A DNA stretch of 64,000 bases from Apostichopus japonicus (taxonomy: Eukaryota > Echinodermata > Holothuroidea > Aspidochirotida > Stichopodidae): positions 23,763,001 through 23,827,000 of the forward strand of contig NC_092580.1 in NCBI RefSeq assembly GCF_037975245.1, given 5' to 3'. The translations under genes were made by a program, and so were the position numbers. Positions 38,201-55,647 of this stretch are shown piece after piece. Under the pieces are notes generated by a model, which was not told the DNA's origin, made no database searches, and saw only the letters and a list, made by a program, of their open reading frames with translations. Within the stretch, counting starts at the first letter, position 1. Every line of letters starts with the position of its first letter.

Positions 38201-41200
38201 GGTGACACCCGAGGAGCTTGTGGAGTCTATCTTCAGGGCTCAAGTCCTGAGCCGTGACCCCATGGGTAAGGATGATTTCCTGGGTGAAAGAATCATCAGA
38301 TTCTCTGAGATGAACTTGGCTGAAACATGGACAAGTTGGTTTGAACTGCAACCAGAGGTAAATATGGTCACTGCTCCAGCAATTGAATAATTCCTGTTGT
38401 GAAGCAAATTCTTTCTTCGACCAAAGCGTTCATACGCAGTAGTTGATGTTTAGCATGCGGGCACCTCCCCATAACCCATGCATCCCTCCCATAATCCCCT
38501 CCGTCCAACCAACATTTCTTCTTTTCCCATGCAAGCCAAAATCATGTCCAAACATTTTATCTTCATGTGGGATTTCTAAGTTCTTTACAATTTCACATAA
38601 AATATTATGCATAATTGATGTGTATCTTTCCTTATTTCTACTTAGACAGATCTCAACATCCGAGGTGACCTTGAAGTATCCTTATCGTACAAGCTTCCGG
38701 ATACTTTGATCGTGACTGTCCACGCCGCTACTGATCTCTTAAGTAGAGATGTGAATAGACCTCCAAACCCTTACGTTAAGGTCATCGTTTCGGGTATACC
38801 AAAGGGGGCAGAGACGCAAGTCCAAAGGAAAACGTTGTCTCCAGTTTGGGAAGAAAGTTTTGAATACACACTGGCTAAGGAAGAGCTTGTGGACAGGTTA
38901 GCAATACCATTGTTGTATTCTGCTTATCAACGAATATAGCTTGCCCAGAGGTGTGATATATTTTGGATAGAAAATTGGATAAAGAATGACCAGTTGTAAG
39001 AATTTATTGCAAAAAAGTATGTTGCAGGAGTGACAGGGAAATTGCATTCAAAATCATGATTAGTTTGGAAGTATTTATTTCTGCTGTTTTCAATTGACGT
39101 ACGCAAACTCATCTTGACTGGAGCAAACTAGTGCACAAGGAGCAGCAAAGAATCAGGTTTTTTTATTTGCAGGTGACAGAGGGGAAAGTGTGGGGAAAAG
39201 ATAGTCTGAGGGTACAGAGATTTGAAATGTAGCCTTGTAGTTGCATTATGTTTGGGAAATATTTGGTAACAGTGTTGACTCACTCTATAATGATGGATGT
39301 GGTGTTAATATAGAGTTTTATTATATATCCACATCCAAGGTGAGTGGCAGTCCTTTTTACCTCCCCCACCCCAACCCACCCCAACCCCAGTCCTCCAGAT
39401 TAACTTGTTCAACACTCTGCATTCTTTTATTTCAGATACGTCGTGCTTCATGTGCTAGATAAAGCTATGATTGGTGATACAGAGGTGCTTGGGCAGGTCT
39501 ACATAGATTTAACTAATTTAGATATTTACAACGGCTTTACAGGAAAGTTTGAATTAGCAGATTTGGTGAGAACCCATGCACCTATTTATTTTTTTATTTC
39601 TGACATGTTTTTTTACTCAGTCTTGTACATTTTCAAATCTTAGCATAAGACTTTGTGCCATAGTACAGTGGACACACTGGCAGTCTTAACTCTCTGCCCA
39701 CTGACCAAATTACAAAATGTATCTTTTCTTGAAGTATTTCATGATCGTTTGTGAAACTTTCTCACAATGATCTTTGAGAGAGTGGGACATTAGGGGTCAA
39801 AACAATTACTTTCCCTTCTCTGACAATGATAGAAATTCATTAAAAAAAATTAAATATTGCTCATAATTAGTGTTAAATTATGGTGGGTCATTTTCAAGGT
39901 GCTCATGAACTTAATGAAATAGGTTTTAAGTTTATGCAGGGATCATTTGTCTACACTGCTTGAATTGGTTTCAAGGGCTTGCTAACACTTCATATATTAT
40001 TGAATATATTTTTCAGCAAATGATGAATAGAAGATGACTTGAAAATTTGTAGCCAATTTAAAGGCATTTATAGCATTTTGTCTAGTCATAATTACAACTT
40101 TTTTTTTAAATTTTTTTATTTGATCTTGCTTTTCAGAAAACCTCTGACCGAGTTCGTAGTCAAGGATCTCAGTCTACAACAGCTCAAGAGTTTAAGGAGG
40201 CCATGTATGCACACAGTGTGTACAAGTACCCTTACTTAGTATTCAACAGAAACCAAACTGGTAACAAGGTAAGATGTAGATATATTAATAAATAATAAGA
40301 AAATTACACACATGTATATAAATAGCTGACAATTATCCATCTTTAACATCCTAACAGCCACATATTAATTGGAAGCCATAGCACTTCTGACTTGTATTTG
40401 TCAACAAGGCATACTTTTTTGATGATCTTTTCTTTATCAGAGTGTATGGTATTGTACAGTGCTGGTTATGCTGCGATATAGTTTTCTGGCCAGACAAACC
40501 TTAAAACATTTAGTTAGAAACATATCCATACAAAAATTATTATGGAGAAATTTGATCTTTTTTTCCCATTTATTGTTTTGTACTGTATGGATGACAGACC
40601 TCCTCAGTTTACATTCATTTATAGCTTTTGTTGATATTTAGGTGCAGGTCAAATTCAGATTAATATAGGCAGGACTTAAAGACTTCATATTTCAGATAGG
40701 TAACACATAACATCTGTAGATGCAGCAGACTATTGGAGCAGGTTTAGCTATCCCCTTTGCATATCAGAATTGGACTGAATCTGTTTTTCTTGATCTGTTG
40801 AGAATAACTGAGATGTCCCCACCTCCCTATTTTTTTTGTTTTGGCAAAAGCCCTTTTCATAAAGTACAAGTTCTACTTTCTTGAGAATGATAAGTACCCT
40901 TTTTACATTTTTGTTGTGAAAAAGTACCCTTTGGTTGAAAATTAAGTAAACTAAGTACCGGTTGAAATATCTCGCATAATGGGTTAGGTGTTTTTCATTT
41001 ATATGGTTCCCGTGATATCACGATACAATTCGCATAACAGCTTCAATTATTATATGAAGTGATAAACTGAAACTGATAGCAGAAGGAAGAAATAATTCAC
41101 TTGCTACTATGCATAGAAAAGAGCACCAAACTTACAATAGAACATCTTTGTATGGAATGGACAACTGTCACTGTTACACTTAATATGTATTGTCCCTTGT

Positions 41201-41422
41201 CTCATAGAGTAGGATTAACATAGCAACTGAGATATTGCTATTCTACTTAATTCACCTTCGCTAACCTTTCCTAACGTTCTTTAAAAGTAACAACTTGTGC
41301 GACTTCTGTGTATGTTATTCAGTGTGATCCGTTTGTCTTCCAACACTTAGATCGTGTCCGTTCGAAGTCGTAAGGCAGGCTCGTCAGCTAAGCTTCGTCT
41401 GATCGATGGTATGCCAATGTGA
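35291..41422 (+). CDS. Tandem C2-domain protein (synaptotagmin/RIM-like C2 pair), unassigned family
   Basis: Seven coding exons: 35291-35494, 37499-37696, 38103-38357, 38646-38896, 39436-39565, 40137-40268, 41351-41422, giving 413 aa. The N-terminal 68 residues are low-complexity and begin MGSGSS, fitting an N-myristoylation consensus; no membrane segment is seen. C2A (about residues 90-215) has LLVKVVCARDLSAKD ... DPYVK and RKTLHPIYNEIFTF. C2B (about 230-345) has LIVTVHAATDLLSRD ... NPYVKV, RKTLSPVWEESFEY and VLGQVYIDLTNLD. A 65-residue tail follows (EFKEAMYAHSVYKYPYLVFN ... RLIDGMPM) that I do not recognise. Several calcium-ligand positions are replaced: loop 3 of C2A reads LSRDPMGKDD and C2B has NPY instead of DPY, so calcium binding may be weak. 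A role in membrane or vesicle binding is inferred from the fold only. Confidence 0.85.
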
Positions 41423-42860
41423 AGGGGTTTCAAAGATCAAAGAAAACAACATTCCAGAGCTGGTAGTTTTGTTTAAGTTGTGTTAGGAGTCGGAGGTATC
41501 ATTATTTTTTATCTATATTATTGTACATTTTGCTTTTTAATCTTTCATTCGAAAATTTGCCTCAGATTACAAAAACAAAGGAAAGATTGCTAAGACATCA
41601 CTTAGTAAATGATGTCATTGAATGCAATCCTATTCGCCGCACATGATTATGTACAATGCACAGGACCACCACCATTCCCTGCTGAGCTCAAAATTTCTTG
41701 CATTCTAAGATAATAAACAAGATTTCAAATTTTCAAGTTGCCTCAAGATCTTAACTCACTTACCATGTTTTTGGATACAGCACGATCAACGTACAATGAA
41801 CTTGTCATTAATAAAAAGAGTACTTCAATGGTGATTCAACTTTTATCAGTGTTATAATGACCATTTTCTGTCCATCTAGCATTATTTTCATCCTTAAATG
41901 TAAGTTATCAACATTATGTCATCACAATCCATTTCCAGGTTTTTTCTTTTTCTTTCATCTTTTCTTTGTTCTTTTCTTTTTAACATTTTTTTGCACAAAT
42001 ACACTATTTTCGGTGCAATCAAGTTTATTTTGAATGAATTGATTTACGATATAGCAGTAAACATCAGAATTCTGAATCCTAGTTTATTTTAAATATGAAT
42101 CATCCAAAAACATACAAAGACTACTAAGATTTTCCAATCCTTTCATTAAGCCTCTGCTTCCAGTGTTGAAAATTTTTCATTGAGACTGTAAGACAATCCG
42201 TTTTGAAGGAAGATGCTACAACCCTGTATGCACTGTGGAAATCAAACTTTGTTTTTGGAAAAGCAGTCAGTCAAGAGAAATACCTTTTTCGTGAAGGGAA
42301 GGGGTTAGGGGAGGAATGGGCAGTGAGGGCCTAAGAGGTTAGCAGGAGGTGTCCCTCTCGCCCACATGGCCAGAAGGCCAATACCTAATATAGCAATCTT
42401 TCTGTCTTTCATATGACTGTTTCTAAGGGTTTGTTTTAAGATTTAAGAAGATTCACATCACCCAGGCATCTATATCATGCATCTCACAGCTTTTGTGACT
42501 GTATTTGATCCGTATGTCAAAATGATGCTTCCACAAATGGATATACCCTGTACACTACAGAGTATTTATAAACATTTTAATTCTTTCATGAGATGCCTTC
42601 CACTTTTTGTAGTTGTTCCAATTTGTTAGTTTCCTCCCCATCATGAACTTTGAGAATTTACTGGATTAAAGTGTAGTTTGGTATCATAAGAAATTTGTAT
42701 AATTTGCATTCTTTTGGATTGTTCAACAATATAAAAGTGTAAATGTAAGTGTGTTGAACATTCCTCTACCGCCTGTTCAAGATGCTTAATTCATGCGAGT
42801 AAACTCCGTCCAAATGCTTATAACATTTAAATAAAGTGACTCATACAAACTATCATATTT
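41423..42860 (+). other. Probable 3'UTR of the C2-domain gene
   Basis: An AATAAA at 42830-42835 is a good candidate polyadenylation signal, followed by a TG/T-rich stretch (ATATTTGTTCT). A second possible AATAAA occurs near 41713. No ORF is present. Confidence 0.5.
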
Positions 42861-42940
42861 GTTCTATCATTATTTGATATTTTTTGTTTTTGCATTTATT
42901 TGCTAAAAGTTATGCCTCCCAATTCCCCCCCCCCCCTCTT

Positions 42941-43123
42941 CCACCCTGACCTTTTAAATACCCATGCATGGCACAATGTAGATAACTTTGTATTAACTAG
43001 TACTAATTCATGATAGAGGCTTGAGATGGGAGGGGGCAGGAGCAGTGGTGTGCTCAAAGGGGAGGGTGCCATCCCCACCTCCATCAGTTGGGGGACAACT
43101 TTTTCAAAATTTGAAAGTAGTTT
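42941..43123. repeat. Dispersed direct repeat, copy 1
   Basis: About 183 nt starting CCACCCTGACCTTTTAAATA and including GGGGGCAGGAGCAGTGGTGT. It matches 45808-45992 with roughly a dozen differences. The composition is C- and G-tract rich at both borders. Confidence 0.85.
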
Positions 43124-43479
43124 TTAGCACAACCATGCATTTAGACCGGACTATTAACCTAGCGTTTAGTCTAAATATGCTTCAGAATACACCATTTGAC
43201 CTCTAAACTTAGATTATTGTAGCAGGGGTTATCCCCCCCCCCCCTTTTTGCAAGTCACATTCAACAGCCCCACACAATTTGCTAAAATTTGGATACACCT
43301 ACAGCCTATCCAGGGATTTAGCCTTCCCCTTCAAAATCCTGTGTGCATCACTGGGCAGGAATGGAGGTCATGTTCAGTGATAAAGAAAAGGCTGCCCTTT
43401 CCATCTTAGGCTTAGCATTGATGTCCAGATTGTTCTTCCATGGTATATAATCAGGCAGTTATTTGGGAGAAGTCCGCAA

Positions 43480-43967
43480 GATTACAACTTTCATGTCCGG
43501 TGGCTTCCAATTCAACTTTTAACTCAAATTTGGAATCTTTTCAATTTGGAAAGTCATTAGTAGATCGCTCTTGAATGAAAACCCCACCTTACTAAAATTA
43601 TATTTGATTTTTATATAGCGCTTTATACCAGCGATAGGTCTCAAAGCGCTTTACATACATTATATTACCCTTTGTCAATGATAACCTGTCCCAGAAACAA
43701 TCCCTCCAGTCGGCAGCAGTTATATACTGCGCCCAATGATAAGTTACCTCACAGGTACCGATTTGACTCCTGGGTGGAGAGAGGCAAGTGAGATAAAGCA
43801 TCTTGCCCAAGGACACAATGTAATGAACTAGGTATGAATCGAACCAGCAATCCAATGTGACTTGAACCAGCAATTTCACTATGACCCAGCCAGGTATCGA
43901 ACCTCCTAACTGCTTAAGCCTCATTGCTTCAAATCGGTCAAGTCGACTTAAACAATCCCCATGTCCA
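43480..43967 (-). mobile_element. tRNA-derived SINE (as at 30772), interrupted by another SINE
   Basis: The left part (43480-43593: ATTACAACTT, GGTGGCTTCCAATTCAAC, CCCCACCTTACT) and right part (43877-43967: CACTATGACCCAGCCAGG, TATCGAACC, CTCATTGCTTCAAAT) match the copy at 30772-30993. That copy is uninterrupted at the equivalent point (CCACCTTACTATATGACCC). Confidence 0.7.
43594..43876 (-). mobile_element. tRNA-derived SINE inserted into the preceding SINE
   Basis: On the minus strand it includes GGTTCGAT, then TGTGTCCTTGGGCAAGATGC, CACCCAGG, and ends AAAGCGCTATATAAAAATC. It shares the CCTTGGGCAAG core, CACCCAGG and the GCGCTATATAA tail with the SINE ending near 28160. The insertion point is between CTTACT and CACTATGACC of the host SINE. 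Confidence 0.75.
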
Positions 43968-45807
43968 CACATCCCCCCCCCCCCCTTAAAATCCTGCATT
44001 TTCCCCAGATTACATGACAGAAACTTGTGAGAACTGTGGCTATTGAATTCAGCATCGAAGCAAGGTTCACTGTCTACATAATTCCCAAACTATGGGTCGC
44101 CAATCTCTTACAGCGGGGTACGTGCCGGTTAGTGGAAATGGTTCCAAAGGAAATCTGACAGTAAAATTCCTCAATCTCGACATAGTGATACGATTCCAAC
44201 TTCTAGTAAATGTGCAATTAAATGCTATCAATCGGTCTATGTGCAGTTTACTCATCAAGAGTGTGGTCTGGATGATTTCCGGACCTGGAACAATTTGTGG
44301 GTCATGACTAGGGATTTCAAAATGAAAATGACAACTTTGTCCCCCAAAAATGAAAGAATTTGTAATATTCACAAGAAATGACGACACTTGAAGCTCAAAT
44401 ATGTTACAACAATTTTTAATGTAAGTTGACAGGTTAACATCTCGGCAATTATTAACTCTACATGCATATAGCGATAATGTGACTCAAGTACTGCACATCA
44501 AGAAAAGGGGGGAAAAAAAGAAGGAAGAAACATGAACTACATGCTCCCTGGTGAACCAATAGGAACAAAGTCAAGATGGGAGAATACGCTAGGGAGCGAG
44601 TCTGTGTACAACACAAAAAGAGTTATTGCATTAAATGAACAATTTCATATGTAGATTTTGTTTTCTGTTTATGCGTTATGCTGTCTTGTTTGACAATGTT
44701 TGTTTTTTCTTCTAAATTTACAAAATTTAGTTAACTGTGAGATGTAATTCAGGAAACTTTTGGTATCCAATTATAGTTTTCATAAAAACTCATATTTTGA
44801 TTGATCCTTTAACATTTTGTATAGGTGTTGCTTTTTACCATTATAAAACAGTTGCCTTGAATATACACCATTTAACCTGTAGAAACGAGAGTACGGGAAA
44901 AGAGAATAAAAAGAAAGAAGAAAAAGAAAATGTTCCTCTCAGCCAAATTTGTTCCAATATTCAAAAGAAGACCAAATAGATTAAATGTTGCAAGAAAAAC
45001 TGATTAATTTAATAATAAGTGAGCCATTTCACGACCATATTATAAATGACCGGTGGCAAGGATGATATTTATTGACAAAGTTGATAACGTTCACAGCAAT
45101 GTATACTTGCATAATGACAAGTAACCTATATAGCAGAGCAGAAACCACGAGTCGATCGACCTACCACGACTCTGCTTCATAATACATTAACTTATTGCAG
45201 ACAGTAATCGCACTACGTTACAAGAGGGGGTTACCATACAAGAAACATTTAATGGTGATTACTGAATATATGGCAAGCCAAATGAGAGATCTCTGAACGG
45301 ACTGAAGCAGTTGAACTGGAACTCTTAGTGCTACCGACTCAAAAAGGCAGCTTGGAACTACAGAAACAGTTACCTAAGGGGTGGGGGGCGGGGTAGGGAG
45401 ACCTATTACAGGCACATTTATTTTAAGCAGTCTTTCATATGCAGACAATCATGTTCCTGTCCGCACCTGATGCACCAGATTTAGCGATAGGTTTGCAATA
45501 TGTTGACTGCAGGAACAACTCATTAGCAACAAGGTTTGCTATGCTATTCTACAATGACAATCTACTGCATGCAAGGTATGTTACAATCTGTCATGATTTA
45601 CAGAGGAACTGAACTTACAATCGACATCATAAGTAATCATCAGGAAATGTTTCCTTAAGAGAGAGGTGAGGAAACAAACACTATGCCAGAGAACCTCATC
45701 AAAGGTCGTTGACGACAGATCTTTTTAAACACTTTATTTATACGACACAATTTTGGCATTTCATTAAAGAATTTGCAGCATGCAAATGCTAGTGAACTGC
45801 AAGACCT

Positions 45808-45992
45808 CCACCCTGACCTTTTAAATACCCATGCATAGCACAATGCAGATAACTTTCGATTAACTAGTACTAATTCATGATACAGTCTTGAGATGAGAGG
45901 GGGCAGGAGCAGTGGTGTGCTCAAAGGGGGAGGGTGCCATCCCCACCTACGTCAGTTGGGGGGGAAAACTTTTTAAAATTTGAAAGTAGTTT
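45808..45992. repeat. Dispersed direct repeat, copy 2
   Basis: Second copy of the 183-nt sequence at 42941, same orientation, 2.9 kb away. Its right border runs into a CCCTCC-rich tract. Confidence 0.85.
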
Positions 45993-47663
45993 GGACCATA
46001 CTCCCCCTCCCCTCCCCCTCCCAACCCTTACATGGATGAGGGAGAGCAGAGTCATCAAAAAGAAACTCAAAAGGATACAAGATTTTTAACACAGCTTGAT
46101 TCACGATATTTAAAACAGGACAAAATAATTAGAACAGGAACGTGATGCCTTGAAAAGCAATCCAGACCGATCTAATGAAAATAAAATATAATACCTGAAA
46201 TAATAGAGGAATGGGTGTGTTGTTAAAAGAGGGAATAACTACATCTACAAACAATTATAAATCAGTATGACAACACAACCCATGTCACATTTAAATCTAG
46301 CACCTACCAACCCCCTCAAATTCCTATCTACCCACAACTGTAAGAAGGAGCTACACATTTGCTAATGTGGTTTGTCTTATTTATTTATTTAATTTTTTTA
46401 GGGGGGTGGGGGTGGGACCAAGTCACAGTTTCCAGGAAATTAGTCTTAACTTGAAATACCACTGCAGGAAATAACCTGGCTGCCATACTACAAAACAATT
46501 TTAAACCTGTCAATGAAACAACTTGTTGTTGGCAAGGCAACACATTCAATACCACTTTGTTATTACTACAGTGAAATGATTTTGACGTCCAAGGAAACTA
46601 TTCAAGAGCTGACGTGAGCAGAATATTATATTGAAAAAGAGCGTATTCAGTTTGAAAATGTACACTTGATTCCTACTAATGCAGCTCCATTTCAGTTGTT
46701 TGGGGATTTTCAGAGTCCAAACATTCCATACAAGCCTACGATTGTTACTTGAGTTGGATGTATCGGATGCATCCGATATGAGCACTCAAACAGTTCTGCT
46801 GAAAGCTAATCTCGAATTATTTGTCCAATTTGCACTTTTCTCATCCTGGAAGTAGAGATGGTCTGTTTCAGTGTAACCTATATCATTGCAACAAGTGCAC
46901 TAGACATTAATATGCATGACATTCAAATAGTTAACCAAATCACTATAAAGAATCAAAAAAAAAATTCCTCATGCCCTCATATTCTATGAAAAAGCTTTTT
47001 AAATTCCTCTGATTAGAATTTCATTCCAGCCAAAAAGAATAAAAAAAGGTTTTCAGTTCTGATCAGAGATACCATAGATGTGTGTTAGTCACAGCTGTAA
47101 CTTACATTACTACACCTACGGCATGAGTATTGCTATAGGTTGAAATAGTTTAGTTTAAAGAATTTTTTGTTAGCTTAGGCATCAATGTTACTTACACCTT
47201 ACAATGTTAGGCTACCTAGGCTGCCTCTCTATCACAATACAAAAGCAGAACTGAAGAGGTCAATTGATATCTTTGCAACTCGACTAATTGTTTCCTTTTA
47301 AGAGAGAGGTCGCAAGATTGATTTTCATAATTTTCTTATTTTAACTCTACATCTTCCTTTAAGTTGTTTTATAAGAATTGAATCTTGCCTGAATTAACAT
47401 TTCCACCTGTTTCCTAACTAAAGTCAATATTGAGGTACCCAATCATTACTTTATAACAATGGCAAAATTAATCAAAATTCATACAAAATTTATTTTATTA
47501 TTTTCTTACTTTTTTTTCTTTTTTTAGCTACATATTTGGGAAATATTTGCAGCTGTGCTAACTACATTTGACCAACGTTACTACTATACACTAAGTTAAT
47601 TGTCTACCCAAAGGTCCCTAAGAAAAGTATAAAATAAAAGCAGAGAAAAAAATGATGATGATC

Positions 47664-47747
47664 ATAATAATAATAATAATAATAATAACATTATTAATAG
47701 TAGATTTCATAGTTACAAACAATAAGTGAGAGAGAGAGAGAGAGAGC
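47664..47747 (+). repeat. Microsatellites (AAT)n and (GA)n
   Basis: (ATA/AAT)n at 47664-47689 and (GA)n at 47728-47747. Confidence 0.9.
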
Positions 47748-48935
47748 TTCCAATGCAAAGGAAGAACAATTATAAAGTTAGAATTAGGATTCACATCACA
47801 TGAAATACTGCATTATAGATAGGAAGGAGAAAAAAAGTACATTTTTAGTTACAACATCACATTTACCTTAAACAAAGCACTTGAAACCACACTCCACAAA
47901 TAAAAAGATGTTTCCTTTTTTAATGGAAATAACAAAAACCCATTACACCGGATCGGTGGCGACTGCCTCTCTCAAAATTACTAAGATGTGCAGAAGAAAC
48001 AAACGACCCAGAGAGACGAGTGTGAAGAAATCTCCTGCTCTTGGAATTAACACCCCAACGTCGGTTGGGATCCAACACAGATCTTGTCTCCCATGTCTTA
48101 ATAGATCATCCAAGACCTGCCTCTTCTTCTCATCATCTGGTCTGAGATGCCTTAATCAATTGTACCAAATATTCTAGCAAAAACTGGCACTTAGTGGAGG
48201 TAAACTGTACTATGGATGATTATTATGTGGTTCCTGTGGAAATATAAGCTCCCCCTGGGGTACCCTCTTCAAAATTCATCATTCCAACCAATGCCTCCCC
48301 CCTCTCCCACTCTTTGTTTTCCCTCCATGAAAACCAACTCCCACCCCTCCCTTCCTCCAATGCTACCACAAAAGAACAATAGGAAAAAAAGGATATTGAA
48401 ACTTCTAATGCCAACCACCGTCTGCTGAATATGTGCCAAAGACCACAGACACATTACTCATATCTATGGCATTGGCTTACAATTACATATTTGTATTATC
48501 AATTAAAGTTTAAAGCTACATTTGTTAGAAAATGTTATAACTATATTGGATATAGTGTTAGTTCTTACACCTTACGCAAACTATTGCAATACACTTCCGC
48601 TACAACGTTTTGAATATTGAGTACAACTCTCTCTTTTGAGCTATATTTTTTTGGTTGTCTTTACCTCCAATAGGCAGCTTCTCGTGAATCATTATTTGCA
48701 AAACTTTTTGTTTACATGCACAGACACTTTCCACAGGAACCACATGTTAGGGGGAAAAAAAGAAAAGGAATCTATCTTTTCCTAAACTTGTCCAATGAGG
48801 TTCGAAATGCATTAAGAGCCTCACAATGGAAGGAAATCGTAACCAAAAAAAATGAGGAGGAAAAAGATTATCGAGTAATGATGTACCTCACACTGAATAA
48901 GACCAGGATGCAGATCGGTAGTACTGTCTGCCTCC

Positions 48936-52379
<3,444 letters not shown>

Positions 52380-55300
52380 TTAATATTGCAAACACTGTGA
52401 CTATCGTAAATTTGCATTTAGTCATGCCTTCATATTTACATTTTTTTTTTGCTTGTTCATCTATTGTTAAAAGTCACAATCAGAATACTTGGATGACACT
52501 AGTGGATCTCATAACAGGGAAAGATTGAAGCAAAATCTCTCCAAAAGGAGAGAGAAGGGAAGGCTAAGCAGGCCTCTTGACTTTGGTCAGTAAGCTTTGC
52601 AAACCTAGTAACATACTTGGTATTACACAATATATGATTGTAATTGATCACACTAAATCACTCCCCTATACTATGTCTTCCAGATACTTTTCATAGTAAC
52701 TTAATAATTACAAACTACATGGCACTTAAAAACTTTGAACTCCATGACTTGAAGTGCAACTTGGCAGAGACAATTTTACAAGCTGATGACTTCTATTGAT
52801 ATAAGATTTAAGTATATATATACAGTATCAAAAAGTTGATCAAAATCAACTTATAAAGCTGCTTTAAAACAGAGCCACATTTTGAAAAAGTCATTGGGGA
52901 GATCTTACTTCTGTAGGCTGGCAGTAGCAGCCATTTAAGTCAACTATTACACAGTATTAAGTAAAATAGCTAAACCTATAGAGAGAGCAATAAATGTTAA
53001 CTATGTGACAGAAATACTTTCCCATCTTAAATGGTGTGAAGACTCCCGCAAAAAGAAACGTCTAATGCCGGTAATCTGACCTAGTTTCAAATAAGGTGTA
53101 AGGGTTAAACACCACCATCGATCCCAGAAAATACACACACAGCTTGCTACCGTCGGTAATTAGACACTAGTGTACAGTCAGTAAATACAGTTGCGCTCAA
53201 TACCCACAGCACAGTGTACAAACGGTACAGCAATGGACATCTCAGGTCCAGATAAAGATAACAAGGTATCACAGTTCATTACTGTCTGTATTTTGTAGCG
53301 ACACGAACAAAACGTCACTTGCAAGCAACGGAAATTTAACTTTTTCAGATGGCCGCACGCCGTTTGGGGCGAGTCTTCAATACCTTTAAACAGGGACAAC
53401 AAAGTATGTGGTCATTTTTTGTAGTACTTTCCTAGTCAGAAACATTTACCTTCATTACCTTGCAAGCAACATAGCTTTTATTAGGGCATTGACTGTTGAT
53501 GGTTTACATTCGAGCATTGAACTAAAAATGTTGGAGACTTTAGCCTACAACAGTTTTACATTTAAATGAGAGTCAGTTGTTCAGGGTGCTCCCCTTGAGA
53601 TATTTCTATGACTGTCCAACATGTGTTGTGCAGCACTGATGTGATATGATGTTGCAAACCACCTTCACATCCAGTTTAATCTACATAGCATGGCTTATAA
53701 AAATGATTCTAAGAAGTCCTTTCAAGCTGTAGCCTAGCACAATAGATTTATGTGAAGAAACTCTCAACTTAGGTCTAGAAAGTATAAAACAGTTTGAGGT
53801 CAAATTTGCCATGTTAAGTAATGAAATTTACCTCCAATCTGAAGTACATAAAGTCAATATTGTCGGCACCATAGGACATGCCTATCCATGATATCATTAC
53901 TCAGCCTACGTACATTACATGCGCATGTATTCCACATATGCCTAGGCTCTTTTTCTTTCTGCCCTTTCTCCCAATTGTTATTAGCCCGTGACACATACAA
54001 TGATACAGTGTACAGGCCTACTGTACAACTGCGTGTTATCCTATGCTGCCAATCGTGCTCCTCTCGTCTACTTTGTGAACCGGGAAGTGCACATAAATAC
54101 CGTGATTTTGAAGCCACGAACGACGGAAACTAAACCAAAAATAACTGCGATATCTTTAAATAATTTGAAGACTTAACGTTGCAAACCATCCCTTGATTAA
54201 ACCATACTTACTATAAAATTGGAAGAAATAAGGCGTTCACTAAGTATGTATTTGTCGATCCTGCGATACTTCCAACGACACGACGGTCGGGTCAACTCGT
54301 TCATTATCGGCAACAACCGAACACTCACAATACGGAGGGTGTGTTCATTTTTAACATCCGGGCTACAGCCGTATGTAAAACCAAACACGTCTGATCCCAG
54401 CAGGTTGTTATCGTATACTTTTATCCCAAATTTTTTTAAATTGCTCCGTTTTAGCTTTCGATTACAAAATCTTGAACGCAAATTTCAGACAGATAGTTGT
54501 ATTTGGGAATTTGGGAATTGTTAATCCCGATTTATTTCAGCCTCAAATTTGAATTTTGTGTTAGAAAACTGGAGAACCGTTCAAATTGACGTAATGGGTG
54601 TTTTTAGAAAGTTGTCGCAACAAATTTGAGAGGCCATGATTTGATTGTCGTCAAGTATTCGCTTCACCACAGGATACATGATCTGACACAACGAAAGCAA
54701 AACTCGAAGTGTGAATCATATTTGACCATCATGTTGACGGTTGTGTTTATAAAGGGATTAGATAAATGGTTATATAAAATAGATCTTTGGAATGAAATCC
54801 AGAGTTGTTCTTAATTATACATGGCATCCCCTTACTCCACCCAACTCCCTCCAGGACCTCTTTGTTTTTATTAAAAGAATTGTGTGAAGGGGCGGGGAAG
54901 GAGAATTTAAAAAGGGACTTTCATCCAAGTGATAACATTTTACAATATACAGGGAAAGGCCCATGTTCATCCACCAAGCCCCCGATGGTAAACATTTTTC
55001 AGGTCGTAAGTTTACGGCTTTGTCAACGTTTCACAGATGAAACAGTCTGAAGTTCGAAAGAAAATGTCGAAATTTGGACTTGTTCTTTTTAATTCGACTT
55101 TTCATAGCGAAAACCTTCCCAACAAAATGCAGAATTTGAGTTAATATTGCAGCCTTGAAAATGTGAGCACTGCATAATGAACGTGACCGACTTACGTTAA
55201 CTGAATAATTCCTCGCAGTCTGACAATATGATAACAATTATGTAGGCCTATACATAAAATTTACTCACCAAAGGTTTGTAAGGTACAAATTTCTACACAA

Positions 55301-55647
55301 TCCAACCTCAATTTTCCGGTTTCTGATTTGGTTATCGTTTGTCAGACATTATAAAGAGAACGCAACAATCCTAAAATGGAACCAGTCATTTATACCCGAC
55401 ACTCAGCTAAAAATAGAACTCACGTACGGAAAACTATTGTTTCACAAATGTTGCACGTTATAAACCTGAATATGTTTAATCGGAATACATTCCGTTTAGT
55501 CTTATTTTTGTATGTTTTTCTCAACTATGAAAACAAAACAACGACTTAAAACAAAAAACACATATTTTGTTAAACGCTAGTGGGAAAATATTATGGTAGA
55601 GCGAAACTTATGGTTCGAATTTTGTCAAAATGAAAACTTGTGAAAAT

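Larger units (their letters stand above)
43970..48935. other. Gene-poor interval; RhoA (copy 1) 3'UTR expected at its right end
   Basis: No coding sequence recognised. Minus-strand AATAAA candidates lie near 47489 and 46380. It contains an (AAT)n tract at 47664-47689 and a (GA)n tract at 47728-47747. The segment near 44085-44310 carries GGGTCGCC and GGGTCATGA motifs that recall short hAT-like repeats, without a defined border. Confidence 0.4.

Noticed and set aside
43598-43999. 133-codon minus-strand ORF
   Set aside because: It lies entirely within the nested SINEs and has no coding signal.
44085-44310. Possible hAT/Charlie-like MITE (GGGTCGCC ... GGGTCATGA)
   Set aside because: No clear terminal inverted repeats or target duplication were found by eye; kept only as a remark.
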